Shown here: piece after piece, positions 54,626 through 62,613 of the stretch | Position numbering within the stretch: position 1 is the stretch's first letter | Layout of the letters: every line of letters starts with the position of its first letter | Assembly (NCBI RefSeq): GCF_000739065.1 | Contig: NZ_CP009149.1 | Coordinates: forward strand, 558,001-622,000 | DNA length: 64,000 bases | Direction: 5' to 3' | Source of the DNA: Methanocaldococcus bathoardescens | Lineage (GTDB): Archaea > AGJL01 > Methanococci > Methanococcales > Methanocaldococcaceae | Notes under the pieces: model-generated | Database searches by the model: none | What the model saw: only the letters and a program-made list of their open reading frames with translations | Told to the model about the DNA's origin: nothing | Position numbers and translations under genes: made by a program

Positions 54626-55903
54626 ATGGACTATATAAACTTAAACTACACACCAAACGAAAATGACTTGTTGTCTTGTATGATAATCAAAGGTGAAAAC
54701 TTAGAAAAATTGGCAAATGAAATTGCTGGGGAAAGTTCTATTGGGACATGGACTAAAGTTCAAACAATGAAAAGCGATATTTATGAAAAATTAAGACCAA
54801 AAGTATATGAAATTAAAGAGATTGGGGAAGAAAATGGATACAAAGTTGGACTAATAAAAATTGCATATCCATTGTATGATTTTGAAATAAACAACATGCC
54901 AGGGGTTTTAGCAGGGATTGCAGGAAATATATTTGGAATGAAAATAGCTAAAGGTTTAAGAATATTAGACTTTAGATTCCCAGAAGAATTTGTTAAAGCT
55001 TATAAAGGGCCGAGATTTGGAATTGAAGGAGTTAGAGAAACTTTGAAGATTAAAGAGAGACCTCTATTAGGGACTATTGTTAAGCCAAAAGTTGGTTTAA
55101 AAACTGAAGAGCATGCAAAGGTAGCTTATGAAGCATGGGTTGGAGGGGTAGATGTCGTTAAAGATGATGAAAATTTAACTTCTCAAGAATTCAACAAATT
55201 TGAAGATAGGATTTATAAAACCTTAGAGATGAGAGATAAAGCAGAGGAAGAGACCGGAGAAAGAAAAGCTTATATGCCAAACATAACAGCCCCATATAGA
55301 GAGATGATTAGGAGGGCAGAGATTGCTGAAGATGCTGGAAGTGAGTATGTGATGATAGATGTTGTTGTTTGTGGATTCTCTGCAGTGCAATCATTTAGAG
55401 AAGAAGATTTCAAATTTATAATCCACGCCCATAGAGCTATGCATGCAGCAATGACAAGAAGCAAAGATTTTGGAATAGCTATGCTTGCATTGGCTAAAAT
55501 TTATAGGTTATTGGGAGTTGACCAATTGCATATAGGAACGGTTGTTGGAAAGATGGAAGGTGAAGAAAAGGAAGTTAAAGCAATTAGGGATGAGATTGTT
55601 TATGATAAAGTTGAGGCAGATAATGAAAATAAGTTCTTTAATCAAGAGTGGTTTGATATTAAATCAGTATTCCCTGTTTCTTCTGGAGGAGTTCATCCAA
55701 GATTAGTTCCAAAAATAGTTGAGATTTTAGGAAAAGATTTAATTATTCAAGCAGGGGGAGGGGTTCACGGACATCCAGATGGAACTATAGCTGGAGCTAA
55801 GGCAATGAGGGCCGCTATTGAGGCAGTCGTAGAGAAAAAATCATTAGAAGAAAAAGCAGAAGAAGTTGAAGAATTAAAAAAGGCTTTAGAGTATTGGAAA
55901 TAA
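54626..55903 (+). CDS. rbcL: Form III ribulose-bisphosphate carboxylase
   Basis: A 425-residue archaeal RuBisCO large subunit. Motifs include LLGTIVKPKVGLKTEEHAKV, the carbamylated-Lys block GGVDVVKDDENLTSQEFNKF, NITAPYREMIRR, the catalytic His in HAHRAMHAAMTRS, VDQLHIGTVVGKMEGE and SSGGVHPRLVPKI with IIQAGGGVHGHPDGT. Form III enzymes fix CO2 onto RuBP derived from nucleotides (AMP pathway) or, in some methanogens, in a reductive hexulose-phosphate route with phosphoribulokinase. Neither partner is in the window. Confidence 0.96.
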   Translation: MDYINLNYTPNENDLLSCMIIKGENLEKLANEIAGESSIGTWTKVQTMKSDIYEKLRPKVYEIKEIGEENGYKVGLIKIAYPLYDFEINNMPGVLAGIAGNIFGMKIAKGLRILDFRFPEEFVKAYKGPRFGIEGVRETLKIKERPLLGTIVKPKVGLKTEEHAKVAYEAWVGGVDVVKDDENLTSQEFNKFEDRIYKTLEMRDKAEEETGERKAYMPNITAPYREMIRRAEIAEDAGSEYVMIDVVVCGFSAVQSFREEDFKFIIHAHRAMHAAMTRSKDFGIAMLALAKIYRLLGVDQLHIGTVVGKMEGEEKEVKAIRDEIVYDKVEADNENKFFNQEWFDIKSVFPVSSGGVHPRLVPKIVEILGKDLIIQAGGGVHGHPDGTIAGAKAMRAAIEAVVEKKSLEEKAEEVEELKKALEYWK

Positions 55904-55936
55904 TCCCCAATATAATATTTAACAATAATTCTTAAC

Positions 55937-56776
55937 TTAATCTTTTGGCTTTATAGCAACAACTCCCAATGCCTCTTCAACTCTTTTAACATTTATAAAT
56001 CCAACTTTTCTCAACCTTTCCATTACTCCTTTTTGTAAATCCTTTCCTCTATATTTTTTTCCAGGGTTGCCTACATAATGAAACAACCTCCCTCCTTTCT
56101 TTAAAACTCTAAAAATTTCTTTATAAAAATCCTCGCTATATAGATGTCCAGCTAAGCTAAACCTTGGAGGGTCGTGGATAACAACATCAAACTCTTCATC
56201 TCTAAAAGTTTTAATCACATCAAATGCATCTCCTAAGATAATCTTAATGTTTCCTTTAAACAACTCTTCACTATATGGATTTATTTTAGCCAACTCTAAA
56301 ACATTTGGATTTTTTTCTATTGTTATAACCTCAGCCCCTCTTTTATATGCCTCTATAGCAGTGTATCCTAAACCCATGCAAGTGTCTAAAACCTTTTCTC
56401 CTTTTTTTACTTTTACAGAGTTTATTTTATTTAAAGTGTCTTGATAAGGATTAACTTCCTTAGTTCTATGCATTCTTATTCCATTTATCTCAATTGTTGG
56501 TGGAATTGTTGGAACTAATTTGTAATAGCCATTATTCGATATTGCAGCTTTAAAAACTTCTCCATCTTTTATAAAGTATATATGTCCTTCATCCTTAGCA
56601 ATCTTCTTTAAAATATCAAAGCTAACCTCTCCTTCAGGAAATTTAGCTACTTCTTTTTCCCTATCTATTATTATTTTCTCTTTATTTTCTGTTTTATTTA
56701 AATCTAAATTCAAAAAAATCTCTTCAGATTCTGAATTTAAAATTTCCTTAGCTATTTTTGATGTTAAATAATTCAT
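55937..56776 (-). CDS. SAM-dependent methyltransferase
   Basis: The ATG after GGGGATGATT was chosen; two upstream ATGs lie inside that ribosome site. The 279-residue protein has an N-terminal domain of about 100 residues and then a Rossmann methyltransferase: KVLDTCMGLGYTAIEAYKRG (motif I), VITIEKNPNVLEL, IKIILGDAFDVI and the catalytic-type DVVIHDPPRFSLAG. DPPR resembles RNA-modifying enzymes, but the substrate is unknown. It converges on rbcL with 33 bases between stops. Confidence 0.82.
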   Translation of the reverse strand: MNYLTSKIAKEILNSESEEIFLNLDLNKTENKEKIIIDREKEVAKFPEGEVSFDILKKIAKDEGHIYFIKDGEVFKAAISNNGYYKLVPTIPPTIEINGIRMHRTKEVNPYQDTLNKINSVKVKKGEKVLDTCMGLGYTAIEAYKRGAEVITIEKNPNVLELAKINPYSEELFKGNIKIILGDAFDVIKTFRDEEFDVVIHDPPRFSLAGHLYSEDFYKEIFRVLKKGGRLFHYVGNPGKKYRGKDLQKGVMERLRKVGFINVKRVEEALGVVAIKPKD

Positions 56777-56903
56777 AATCATCCCCATTGTTCTAAATTA
56801 AATCGTTAAGTATATATTTATTTTATTGCCATAAATATTTATCATAGATGTCAATAATCTATCATAATTTATAATCATTACTTTTTCTAATAGGGGGATT
56901 TTT

Positions 56904-57794
56904 ATGGAACTTACTGTTGTTCAAAGGGAAATATTGCAAGAACTTATAAACCTATATAGAGAAAAAAATAGGCCTATAAAAGGAACTGAAATAGCCCTTA
57001 GACTAAATAGAAATCCAGGAACTATAAGAAACCAAATGCAAGCTTTAAGGGCATTAGATTTGGTTGATGGTGTCCCTGGACCAAAAGGAGGTTATGTCCC
57101 AACAAGTAAGGCATATAGAGCTTTAGGATTGGGGGATGAAGGGGAAATAATAGTCCCAATTTACAAAGAAGGAAAAAAAGTTGAAGGTGTTAAAGTAGTA
57201 AAAATAGAGTTTGACACTGTTTCACATGAAAAATATTGCTCATCAAAGATACACATTGAAGGAGACACTAAGCATTTCAATATTGGAGATGTCATCAGAG
57301 TTGGTCCTACTTATCATAATAAAATTATCATCAATGGAAAGATTATTGGAAGAGATGATATTCATAGAATTTTATTAATAGATGTTTTGGGAGTTTCAAG
57401 TATTCCAAATATAAAGGTTGGAGAAGTTGGAATTAAAGAAGTTTATACTATAAATCCAAATGATACTTTAAAAGAAACTGCTAAGTTATTTGCTGAAAAA
57501 AATATTAGTGGGGCCCCGGTTGTTGATAACGATAATTTAGTTGGGATAATTAGCTTGCATGACATTGCTGAAAATATAGAAAATATTGATAAGAAAGTTA
57601 AAGAAGTTATGAGTAGAAATGTTCTAACAATACACAAAGATGAAAAGATATACGATGCATTAAAAATTATGAACAAAAATAACGTTGGTAGGTTGGTTAT
57701 AGTCGATGATAACAATAAAATCGTCGGAATTATAACAAGAACAGATATATTAAAGATTATAAGTGGTAAATTTCCAGAGAATTTCCATACTTAA
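56904..57794 (+). CDS. HTH-CBS transcription regulator
   Basis: A 296-residue protein. Residues 1-65 form a winged helix (VVQREILQELINLYREKNRP, then GTEIALRLNRNPGTIRNQMQ). A middle domain (about 75-165) starts EGEIIVPIYKEGKKVEGVKV. Two CBS motifs follow (about 185-292): NPNDTLKETAKLFAEKNISG, VGIISLHDIAEN, KEVMSRNVLTIHKDEKIYDA and IVGIITRTDILKI. CBS pairs bind adenosyl nucleotides, so it may sense energy state and control DNA binding. It lies directly upstream of pycB and could regulate it; that is inference. Confidence 0.88.
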   Translation: MELTVVQREILQELINLYREKNRPIKGTEIALRLNRNPGTIRNQMQALRALDLVDGVPGPKGGYVPTSKAYRALGLGDEGEIIVPIYKEGKKVEGVKVVKIEFDTVSHEKYCSSKIHIEGDTKHFNIGDVIRVGPTYHNKIIINGKIIGRDDIHRILLIDVLGVSSIPNIKVGEVGIKEVYTINPNDTLKETAKLFAEKNISGAPVVDNDNLVGIISLHDIAENIENIDKKVKEVMSRNVLTIHKDEKIYDALKIMNKNNVGRLVIVDDNNKIVGIITRTDILKIISGKFPENFHT

Positions 57795-57943
57795 TAGAAC
57801 CTAAGTAAAGCATATATATCATTTCAATCAATACTACACTACGGCTATAAACAAGGATGGGGATTTTTGTATTAATTAATTTAAACTCAATTTTATCTTT
57901 AAATCCTTGGATTTTATCAATCAATTTTTGATGAGGGATAACT

Positions 57944-57967
57944 ATGATTAAAATTATAAAACTATAA
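57944..57967 (+). CDS. Possible leader peptide MIKIIKL
   Basis: ATG and six codons end in TAA. The preceding GAGGGATAACT closely copies the pycB ribosome site GAGGGATAGCT, and MIKII parallels the pycB start MVKIV. It may be a functional leader ORF or a relic of a duplicated pycB 5' end. No amino acid bias typical of classical attenuators is present. Confidence 0.35.
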   Translation: MIKIIKL

Positions 57968-57987
57968 GCTAATCAAATAACGGAACT

Positions 57988-58019
57988 GCACTGCCGTTTT
58001 ATTTGGCGGTGCCTTTTTT
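57988..58019 (+). terminator. Terminator-like hairpin in the pycB leader
   Basis: GCACTGCC (57988-57995) pairs with GGCGGTGC (58005-58012), with one U-G pair, across a nine-base loop, followed by a run of six T at 58014-58019. It is one of the most GC-rich short segments in the window and lies 31 bases before the pycB ATG, where it could stop transcription early. Confidence 0.55.
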
Positions 58020-58050
58020 AAATCAAAATAAATATTTGTGAGGGATAGCT

Positions 58051-59754
58051 ATGGTTAAGATTGTAGATACTACTTTTAGAGATGCTCAACAGTCATTGAT
58101 AGCTACAAGAATGAGAACTGAAGATATGCTACCAATTGCGGAAAAAATGGATGAAGTTGGTTTCTATTCTATGGAAGTTTGGGGTGGAGCTACTTTTGAT
58201 GCATGTATAAGATATTTGAATGAAGACCCTTGGGAAAGGTTGAGAGCTTTAAAAAAGAGGATTCAAAACACTCCACTACAGATGCTTTTAAGGGGGCAGA
58301 ACTTAGTTGGTTATAGGCATTATCCAGATGACATAGTTGAAAAGTTTGTTATAAAAGCTCATGAGAATGGGATTGATATCTTTAGGATTTTTGATGCTTT
58401 AAACGATGTAAGAAATATGGAAACTGCAATAAAAACAGCTAAAAAGGTTGGAGCTGAAGTGCAAGGAGCTATAAGTTATACAATAAGCCCTGTCCATACA
58501 ATTGACCAATATGTAGAGTTAGCAAAAAAGTTGGAAGAGATAGGATGTGATTCAATATATATTAAAGATATGGCTGGGCTTTTAACACCTTATGAGGGAT
58601 ATGAATTAGTTAAAAGATTAAAAGAAGAAGTTTCAGTTCCAATTGGTGTTCATAGCCACTGTACAAGTGGTTTAGCACCAATGACATATTTAAAGGTTAT
58701 AGAAGCTGGAGCTGACATGGTAGATTGTGCTATCTCACCATTTGCTATGGGAACATCACAACCACCAACAGAAAGTATAGTTGTTGCATTAAAAGGAACT
58801 AAATACGATACAGGATTAGATTTGAAGCTTTTGAATGAGATTAGAGATTACTTCATGAAAGTTAGAGAGAAATATAAGATGCTATTCTCTCCAATATCCC
58901 AAATTGTCGATGCAAGAGTTTTGGTATATCAAGTTCCTGGAGGTATGTTGACAAACTTAGTTTCACAGCTTAAAGAACAAGGAGCTTTGGATAAATTAGA
59001 AGAAGTCTTGCAAGAAATTCCAAGAGTAAGAAAAGATTTAGGATATCCACCATTAGTTACACCAACATCCCAAATTGTTGGAACTCAGGCTGTTTTAAAC
59101 GTTTTAACTGAGGAAAGATACAAGATTATAACAAACGAAGTAGTTAATTACGTAAAGGGCTTTTATGGAAAGCCACCTGCCCCAATAAACCCAGAGTTGT
59201 TGAAGAGAGTTTTAGATGAAGGAGAGAAGCCAATTACCTGCAGACCTGCTGATTTATTAGAACCAGAGTGGGAGAAGGTTAAGAAAGAAGCAGAAGAAAA
59301 GGGAATTGTTAAGAAGGAAGAGGATATATTAACTTATGCCTTATATCCACAAATAGCTGTTAAGTTCTTAAGAGGAGAGTTAAAAGCTGAGCCAATACCA
59401 AAAGAGAAAGACATAGGAAAGATTTTAGAGATTCCAACAGAATATATTGTAGAAGTTGATGGAGAGAAGTTTGAAGTTAAGATAGAACCAAAGATTGGAA
59501 CAGAGTTAAAGAGAAAGAAAGAGATTGTAACTGCAGAAATGGAGGGAGCTGTTACTTCACCATTTAGAGGAATGGTAACCAAGATTAAGGTTAAAGAAGG
59601 AGATAAAGTTAAGAAAGGAGATGTGATTGTTGTATTAGAAGCGATGAAGATGGAGCACCCAATAGAAAGCCCTGTTGAAGGAACAGTTGAGAAGATATTA
59701 ATTGATGAAGGAGATGCTGTGAATGTCGGAGATGTAATTATGATTATTAAATAA
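58051..59754 (+). CDS. pycB: Pyruvate carboxylase subunit B
   Basis: A 567-residue carboxyltransferase subunit. The N-terminal TIM barrel starts VKIVDTTFRDAQQSLIATRM and has MEVWGGATFDACIRYL, YIKDMAGLLTPYEGYEL and GVHSHCTSGLAPMTYLK (metal His). A conserved PYC/OadA central domain follows. The C-terminal biotinyl domain has EAMKMEHPIESP with Lys 533 as biotin site. It transfers carboxybiotin CO2 to pyruvate, giving oxaloacetate for aspartate and 2-oxoglutarate synthesis. pycA follows after 66 bases. Confidence 0.96.
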   Translation: MVKIVDTTFRDAQQSLIATRMRTEDMLPIAEKMDEVGFYSMEVWGGATFDACIRYLNEDPWERLRALKKRIQNTPLQMLLRGQNLVGYRHYPDDIVEKFVIKAHENGIDIFRIFDALNDVRNMETAIKTAKKVGAEVQGAISYTISPVHTIDQYVELAKKLEEIGCDSIYIKDMAGLLTPYEGYELVKRLKEEVSVPIGVHSHCTSGLAPMTYLKVIEAGADMVDCAISPFAMGTSQPPTESIVVALKGTKYDTGLDLKLLNEIRDYFMKVREKYKMLFSPISQIVDARVLVYQVPGGMLTNLVSQLKEQGALDKLEEVLQEIPRVRKDLGYPPLVTPTSQIVGTQAVLNVLTEERYKIITNEVVNYVKGFYGKPPAPINPELLKRVLDEGEKPITCRPADLLEPEWEKVKKEAEEKGIVKKEEDILTYALYPQIAVKFLRGELKAEPIPKEKDIGKILEIPTEYIVEVDGEKFEVKIEPKIGTELKRKKEIVTAEMEGAVTSPFRGMVTKIKVKEGDKVKKGDVIVVLEAMKMEHPIESPVEGTVEKILIDEGDAVNVGDVIMIIK

Positions 59755-59820
59755 AATTAAACCAAAACTTTTTTGTTTTTTAGATTTTATTATACAATTA
59801 AACCCATTTTTGGTGAAAAC

Positions 59821-61326
59821 ATGTTCAACAAAGTGTTGATTGCAAATAGGGGAGAAATAGCGATTAGAATTATAAGAGCATGTTGGGAGTTGGGGATTAA
59901 AACAGTTGCAGTTTATTCTGAGGCAGATAAAAGGTCTCTACATGTCACTTTAGCTGATGAAGCTTACTGTATAGGTCCAGCTCCAGCGGCGAAGAGTTAT
60001 CTAAATATTGATGCTATTCTAAATGTTGCCGAGAAAGCTAAGGTCGATGCTATCCATCCAGGTTATGGATTTTTAGCTGAAAATGCTGAATTTGCAAGAG
60101 CTGTTAAAAAAGCAGGTTTTGAATTTATAGGGCCAAATCCTAATGCTATAGAAGCAATGGGAAGCAAAATTAACGCTAAAAAAATTATGAGAAAGGCGGG
60201 AGTTCCTTTAATTCCTGGTAGTGAGGGGGCAGTTGAAGATGTTGATGAAGCAATGGAAATAGCTGAAGCTATCGGCTTCCCTGTGGTTGTTAAGGCTTCT
60301 GCTGGCGGTGGAGGAATGGGGATGAGTGTCGCTTATAGTAAAGAAGAGTTAAAAGAAGTTATAGAGTCGGCAAGAAATATTGCAAAGAGTGCATTTGGTG
60401 ACCCAACAGTGTTTATTGAGAAATATTTAGAAAATCCAAGACATATTGAGATACAGCTATTGGGGGATAAACATGGAAATATTATCCATTTAGGAGATAG
60501 GGAGTGTTCTATTCAAAGAAGACATCAAAAGTTGATTGAAGAAGCTCCATCTCCAATAATGACTGAAGAGTTAAGAGAAAGAATGGGAGAAGCGGCTATT
60601 AAAGCAGGGAAAGCAATAAATTATGACAGTGCAGGAACTGTTGAGTTCTTGTATGAGAATGGTAATTTCTACTTCTTAGAGATGAACACAAGAATTCAGG
60701 TTGAACACACAGTTACCGAGCAGGTTACTGGAATAGACCTTGTAAAGGCGATGATTAAAATAGCCGCTGGAGAAGAGCTAAGCATAAAGCAGGAGGATGT
60801 AAAGATTAAAGGGCATGCAATTGAATGTAGAATTAATGCAGAAGACCCATTAAATGACTTTGTTCCATGTCCTGGAAAGATAAAGCTATATAGGTCTCCA
60901 GGAGGGCCAGGGGTTAGAATAGATAGTGGTGTTTGTGGAGGAGCTGAGATTCCTCCATATTATGATTCAATGATTGCAAAACTCATTACCTATGGTAATA
61001 GTAGGGAAGAAGCAATAGCAAGGATGAAGAGGGCTTTAAGAGAATATGTTATTGTAGGTGTAACAACAAATATCCCATTCCACAGGGCTGTTTTAGAGGA
61101 AGAGAACTTTTTAAAAGGAAATACCTCAACCCATTATGTTGAGCAAAATATGCATAAATTAAGAGAAAAAATGGTTAAATACACATTAGAAACAAGGGAT
61201 TTATACAGTGTTGTATCAGAGAAGGTATTTGAAAAGAACAAAAAGATAGCTGCCGTTGTTGGTGGTTTAACAATGTATATCTCCCAAATTATGAAAGAAA
61301 ATGAGAAAAATAAAAAGAAGCAGTAA
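59821..61326 (+). CDS. pycA: Pyruvate carboxylase subunit A (biotin carboxylase)
   Basis: The ATG with GGTGAAAAC directly upstream was chosen, giving [20 protein letters not shown]. The 501-residue ATP-grasp enzyme has [17 protein letters not shown], the ATP loop [34 protein letters not shown]-type segment [21 protein letters not shown] and [16 protein letters not shown]. It carboxylates the biotin on PycB using bicarbonate and ATP. Length is normal with a short Lys-rich C-terminal tail. Confidence 0.96.
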   Translation: MFNKVLIANRGEIAIRIIRACWELGIKTVAVYSEADKRSLHVTLADEAYCIGPAPAAKSYLNIDAILNVAEKAKVDAIHPGYGFLAENAEFARAVKKAGFEFIGPNPNAIEAMGSKINAKKIMRKAGVPLIPGSEGAVEDVDEAMEIAEAIGFPVVVKASAGGGGMGMSVAYSKEELKEVIESARNIAKSAFGDPTVFIEKYLENPRHIEIQLLGDKHGNIIHLGDRECSIQRRHQKLIEEAPSPIMTEELRERMGEAAIKAGKAINYDSAGTVEFLYENGNFYFLEMNTRIQVEHTVTEQVTGIDLVKAMIKIAAGEELSIKQEDVKIKGHAIECRINAEDPLNDFVPCPGKIKLYRSPGGPGVRIDSGVCGGAEIPPYYDSMIAKLITYGNSREEAIARMKRALREYVIVGVTTNIPFHRAVLEEENFLKGNTSTHYVEQNMHKLREKMVKYTLETRDLYSVVSEKVFEKNKKIAAVVGGLTMYISQIMKENEKNKKKQ

Positions 61327-61415
61327 AATCTTCTATAACAGTAATATTTATATAACATGAGGCAATAGTTATTAAAAGCTTCCCTTTTGATGAAATTGAA
61401 TAAAAGGTGATAATA

Positions 61416-61814
61416 ATGCCAGGAACTAAGCAAGTTAACGTTGGTTCATTAAAAGTTGGTCAGTATGTTATGATTGATGGAGTTCCATGTGAGATTGTAG
61501 ATATCAGCGTTTCAAAGCCAGGAAAACACGGAGGAGCTAAAGCAAGAGTCGTAGGAATTGGAATATTTGAAAAAATTAAGAAGGAGTTTGTTGCACCAAC
61601 ATCAAGTAAGGTAGAAGTTCCAATAATTGACAGAAGAAAAGGACAAGTATTAGCTTTAATGGGAGACATGGTTCAAATTATGGACTTACAAACTTATGAA
61701 ACATTAGAATTACCAATTCCAGAAGACATTGAAGGATTAGAGCCAGGAGGAGAAGTTGAATACATTGAAGCTGTTGGACAGTACAAAATAACAAGAGTAA
61801 TTGGCGGAAAATAA
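61416..61814 (+). CDS. eif5a: Translation factor aIF5A
   Basis: The ATG after AGGTGATAATA gives 132 residues: the N-terminal SH3-like domain with ISVSKPGKHGGAKARVVGIG, whose loop Lys (residue 37) is the site modified to hypusine or deoxyhypusine, and a C-terminal OB fold (KVEVPIIDRRKGQVLALMGD). It relieves ribosome stalling and aids peptide bond formation. A TATA-like TATTTATATAA lies about 65 bases before the start. Confidence 0.96.
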   Translation: MPGTKQVNVGSLKVGQYVMIDGVPCEIVDISVSKPGKHGGAKARVVGIGIFEKIKKEFVAPTSSKVEVPIIDRRKGQVLALMGDMVQIMDLQTYETLELPIPEDIEGLEPGGEVEYIEAVGQYKITRVIGGK

Positions 61815-61830
61815 ATCTTTAAATTTTAAA

Positions 61831-62553
61831 TTAAATTTCAAAAACACCATTTACAGTCCTTATAATAACATTGTTAATATATTTCTTTGCTATTTTTCCC
61901 AATTTTATTAATTCTTCTTCTTTAGGAGGCATTATTTTTCTAAATTCTTCATCATAAGCGTCTTTTGGCTCAAACTGTTGAATTGCATATAAATCACAAT
62001 CTTTAACTGTTTTTGCTATCTCTTCAATATCCTCCTCGTTCATAATTTTTGGAACATAAGTTGTTCTACACTCAACAAAAACATTATTATTTTTGCACAA
62101 ATTAATTATTTTTAGTATTTTCTTTTTAATTTCTTCCCCATCTTCTTCACACTTTGTAAATTCTCTATATTTATCAAATTTACATTTTACATCAACTGCC
62201 ACATAGTCAATTAACTTATTTTTTACAAGTTCTTCAATAACTTCTGGATTTGTGCCGTTTGTGTCTATTTTAACTGGAAAACCTTTTTCTTTTGCATATC
62301 TTGCTATCTCTATTATAGCATCTTTTTGTAAAGTTGGTTCTCCTCCACTTATAACAATAGCATCAGCAAAGAAAAAATCAATATTATTAAAAAGCTCTTC
62401 AACTGTCATTTCCTTCTTATGCTCTAAAATGTGTTTTAAATTGTGGCAGTAAGGACATTTCATATTACAATCATATAAAAATATGACAGCAGAGCATTTT
62501 TTTGGATAATCAATTGTTGAAAAATCTACTATTCCTGAAACAAGAACTTTCAT
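61831..62553 (-). CDS. Radical SAM activating enzyme (NrdG/PflA-like)
   Basis: The ATG with GGGTGAT upstream gives a 240-residue protein: GIVDFSTIDYPKKCSAVIFL, the radical SAM cluster CNMKCPYC, ISGGEPTLQKDAIIEIARYA, KIDTNGTNPEVI and YVAVDVKCKFDKYREFT. This matches the group annotated as anaerobic ribonucleotide reductase or pyruvate formate-lyase activating enzymes. The glycyl-radical partner is not in the window; ribonucleotide reductase is the more likely target in a methanogen. Confidence 0.87.
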   Translation of the reverse strand: MKVLVSGIVDFSTIDYPKKCSAVIFLYDCNMKCPYCHNLKHILEHKKEMTVEELFNNIDFFFADAIVISGGEPTLQKDAIIEIARYAKEKGFPVKIDTNGTNPEVIEELVKNKLIDYVAVDVKCKFDKYREFTKCEEDGEEIKKKILKIINLCKNNNVFVECRTTYVPKIMNEEDIEEIAKTVKDCDLYAIQQFEPKDAYDEEFRKIMPPKEEELIKLGKIAKKYINNVIIRTVNGVFEI

Positions 62554-62613
62554 TTTATCACCCAAAATCTTTATTAAATGAACATAAAAATTTATTTAAA
62601 ATCAAGAAATTGG

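Larger units (their letters stand above)
57795..58050 (+). promoter_or_regulatory. pycB promoter and structured leader
   Basis: A TATA-like CATATATATC at 57811-57820 would place the transcript start near 57845, giving a leader of about 200 bases, long for this genome. It contains the near-palindrome AAATCCTTGGATTT (57901-57914), a seven-codon ORF with its own ribosome site and a terminator-like hairpin. The arrangement suggests transcription attenuation of pyruvate carboxylase genes. No known riboswitch class was recognised. Confidence 0.5.
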
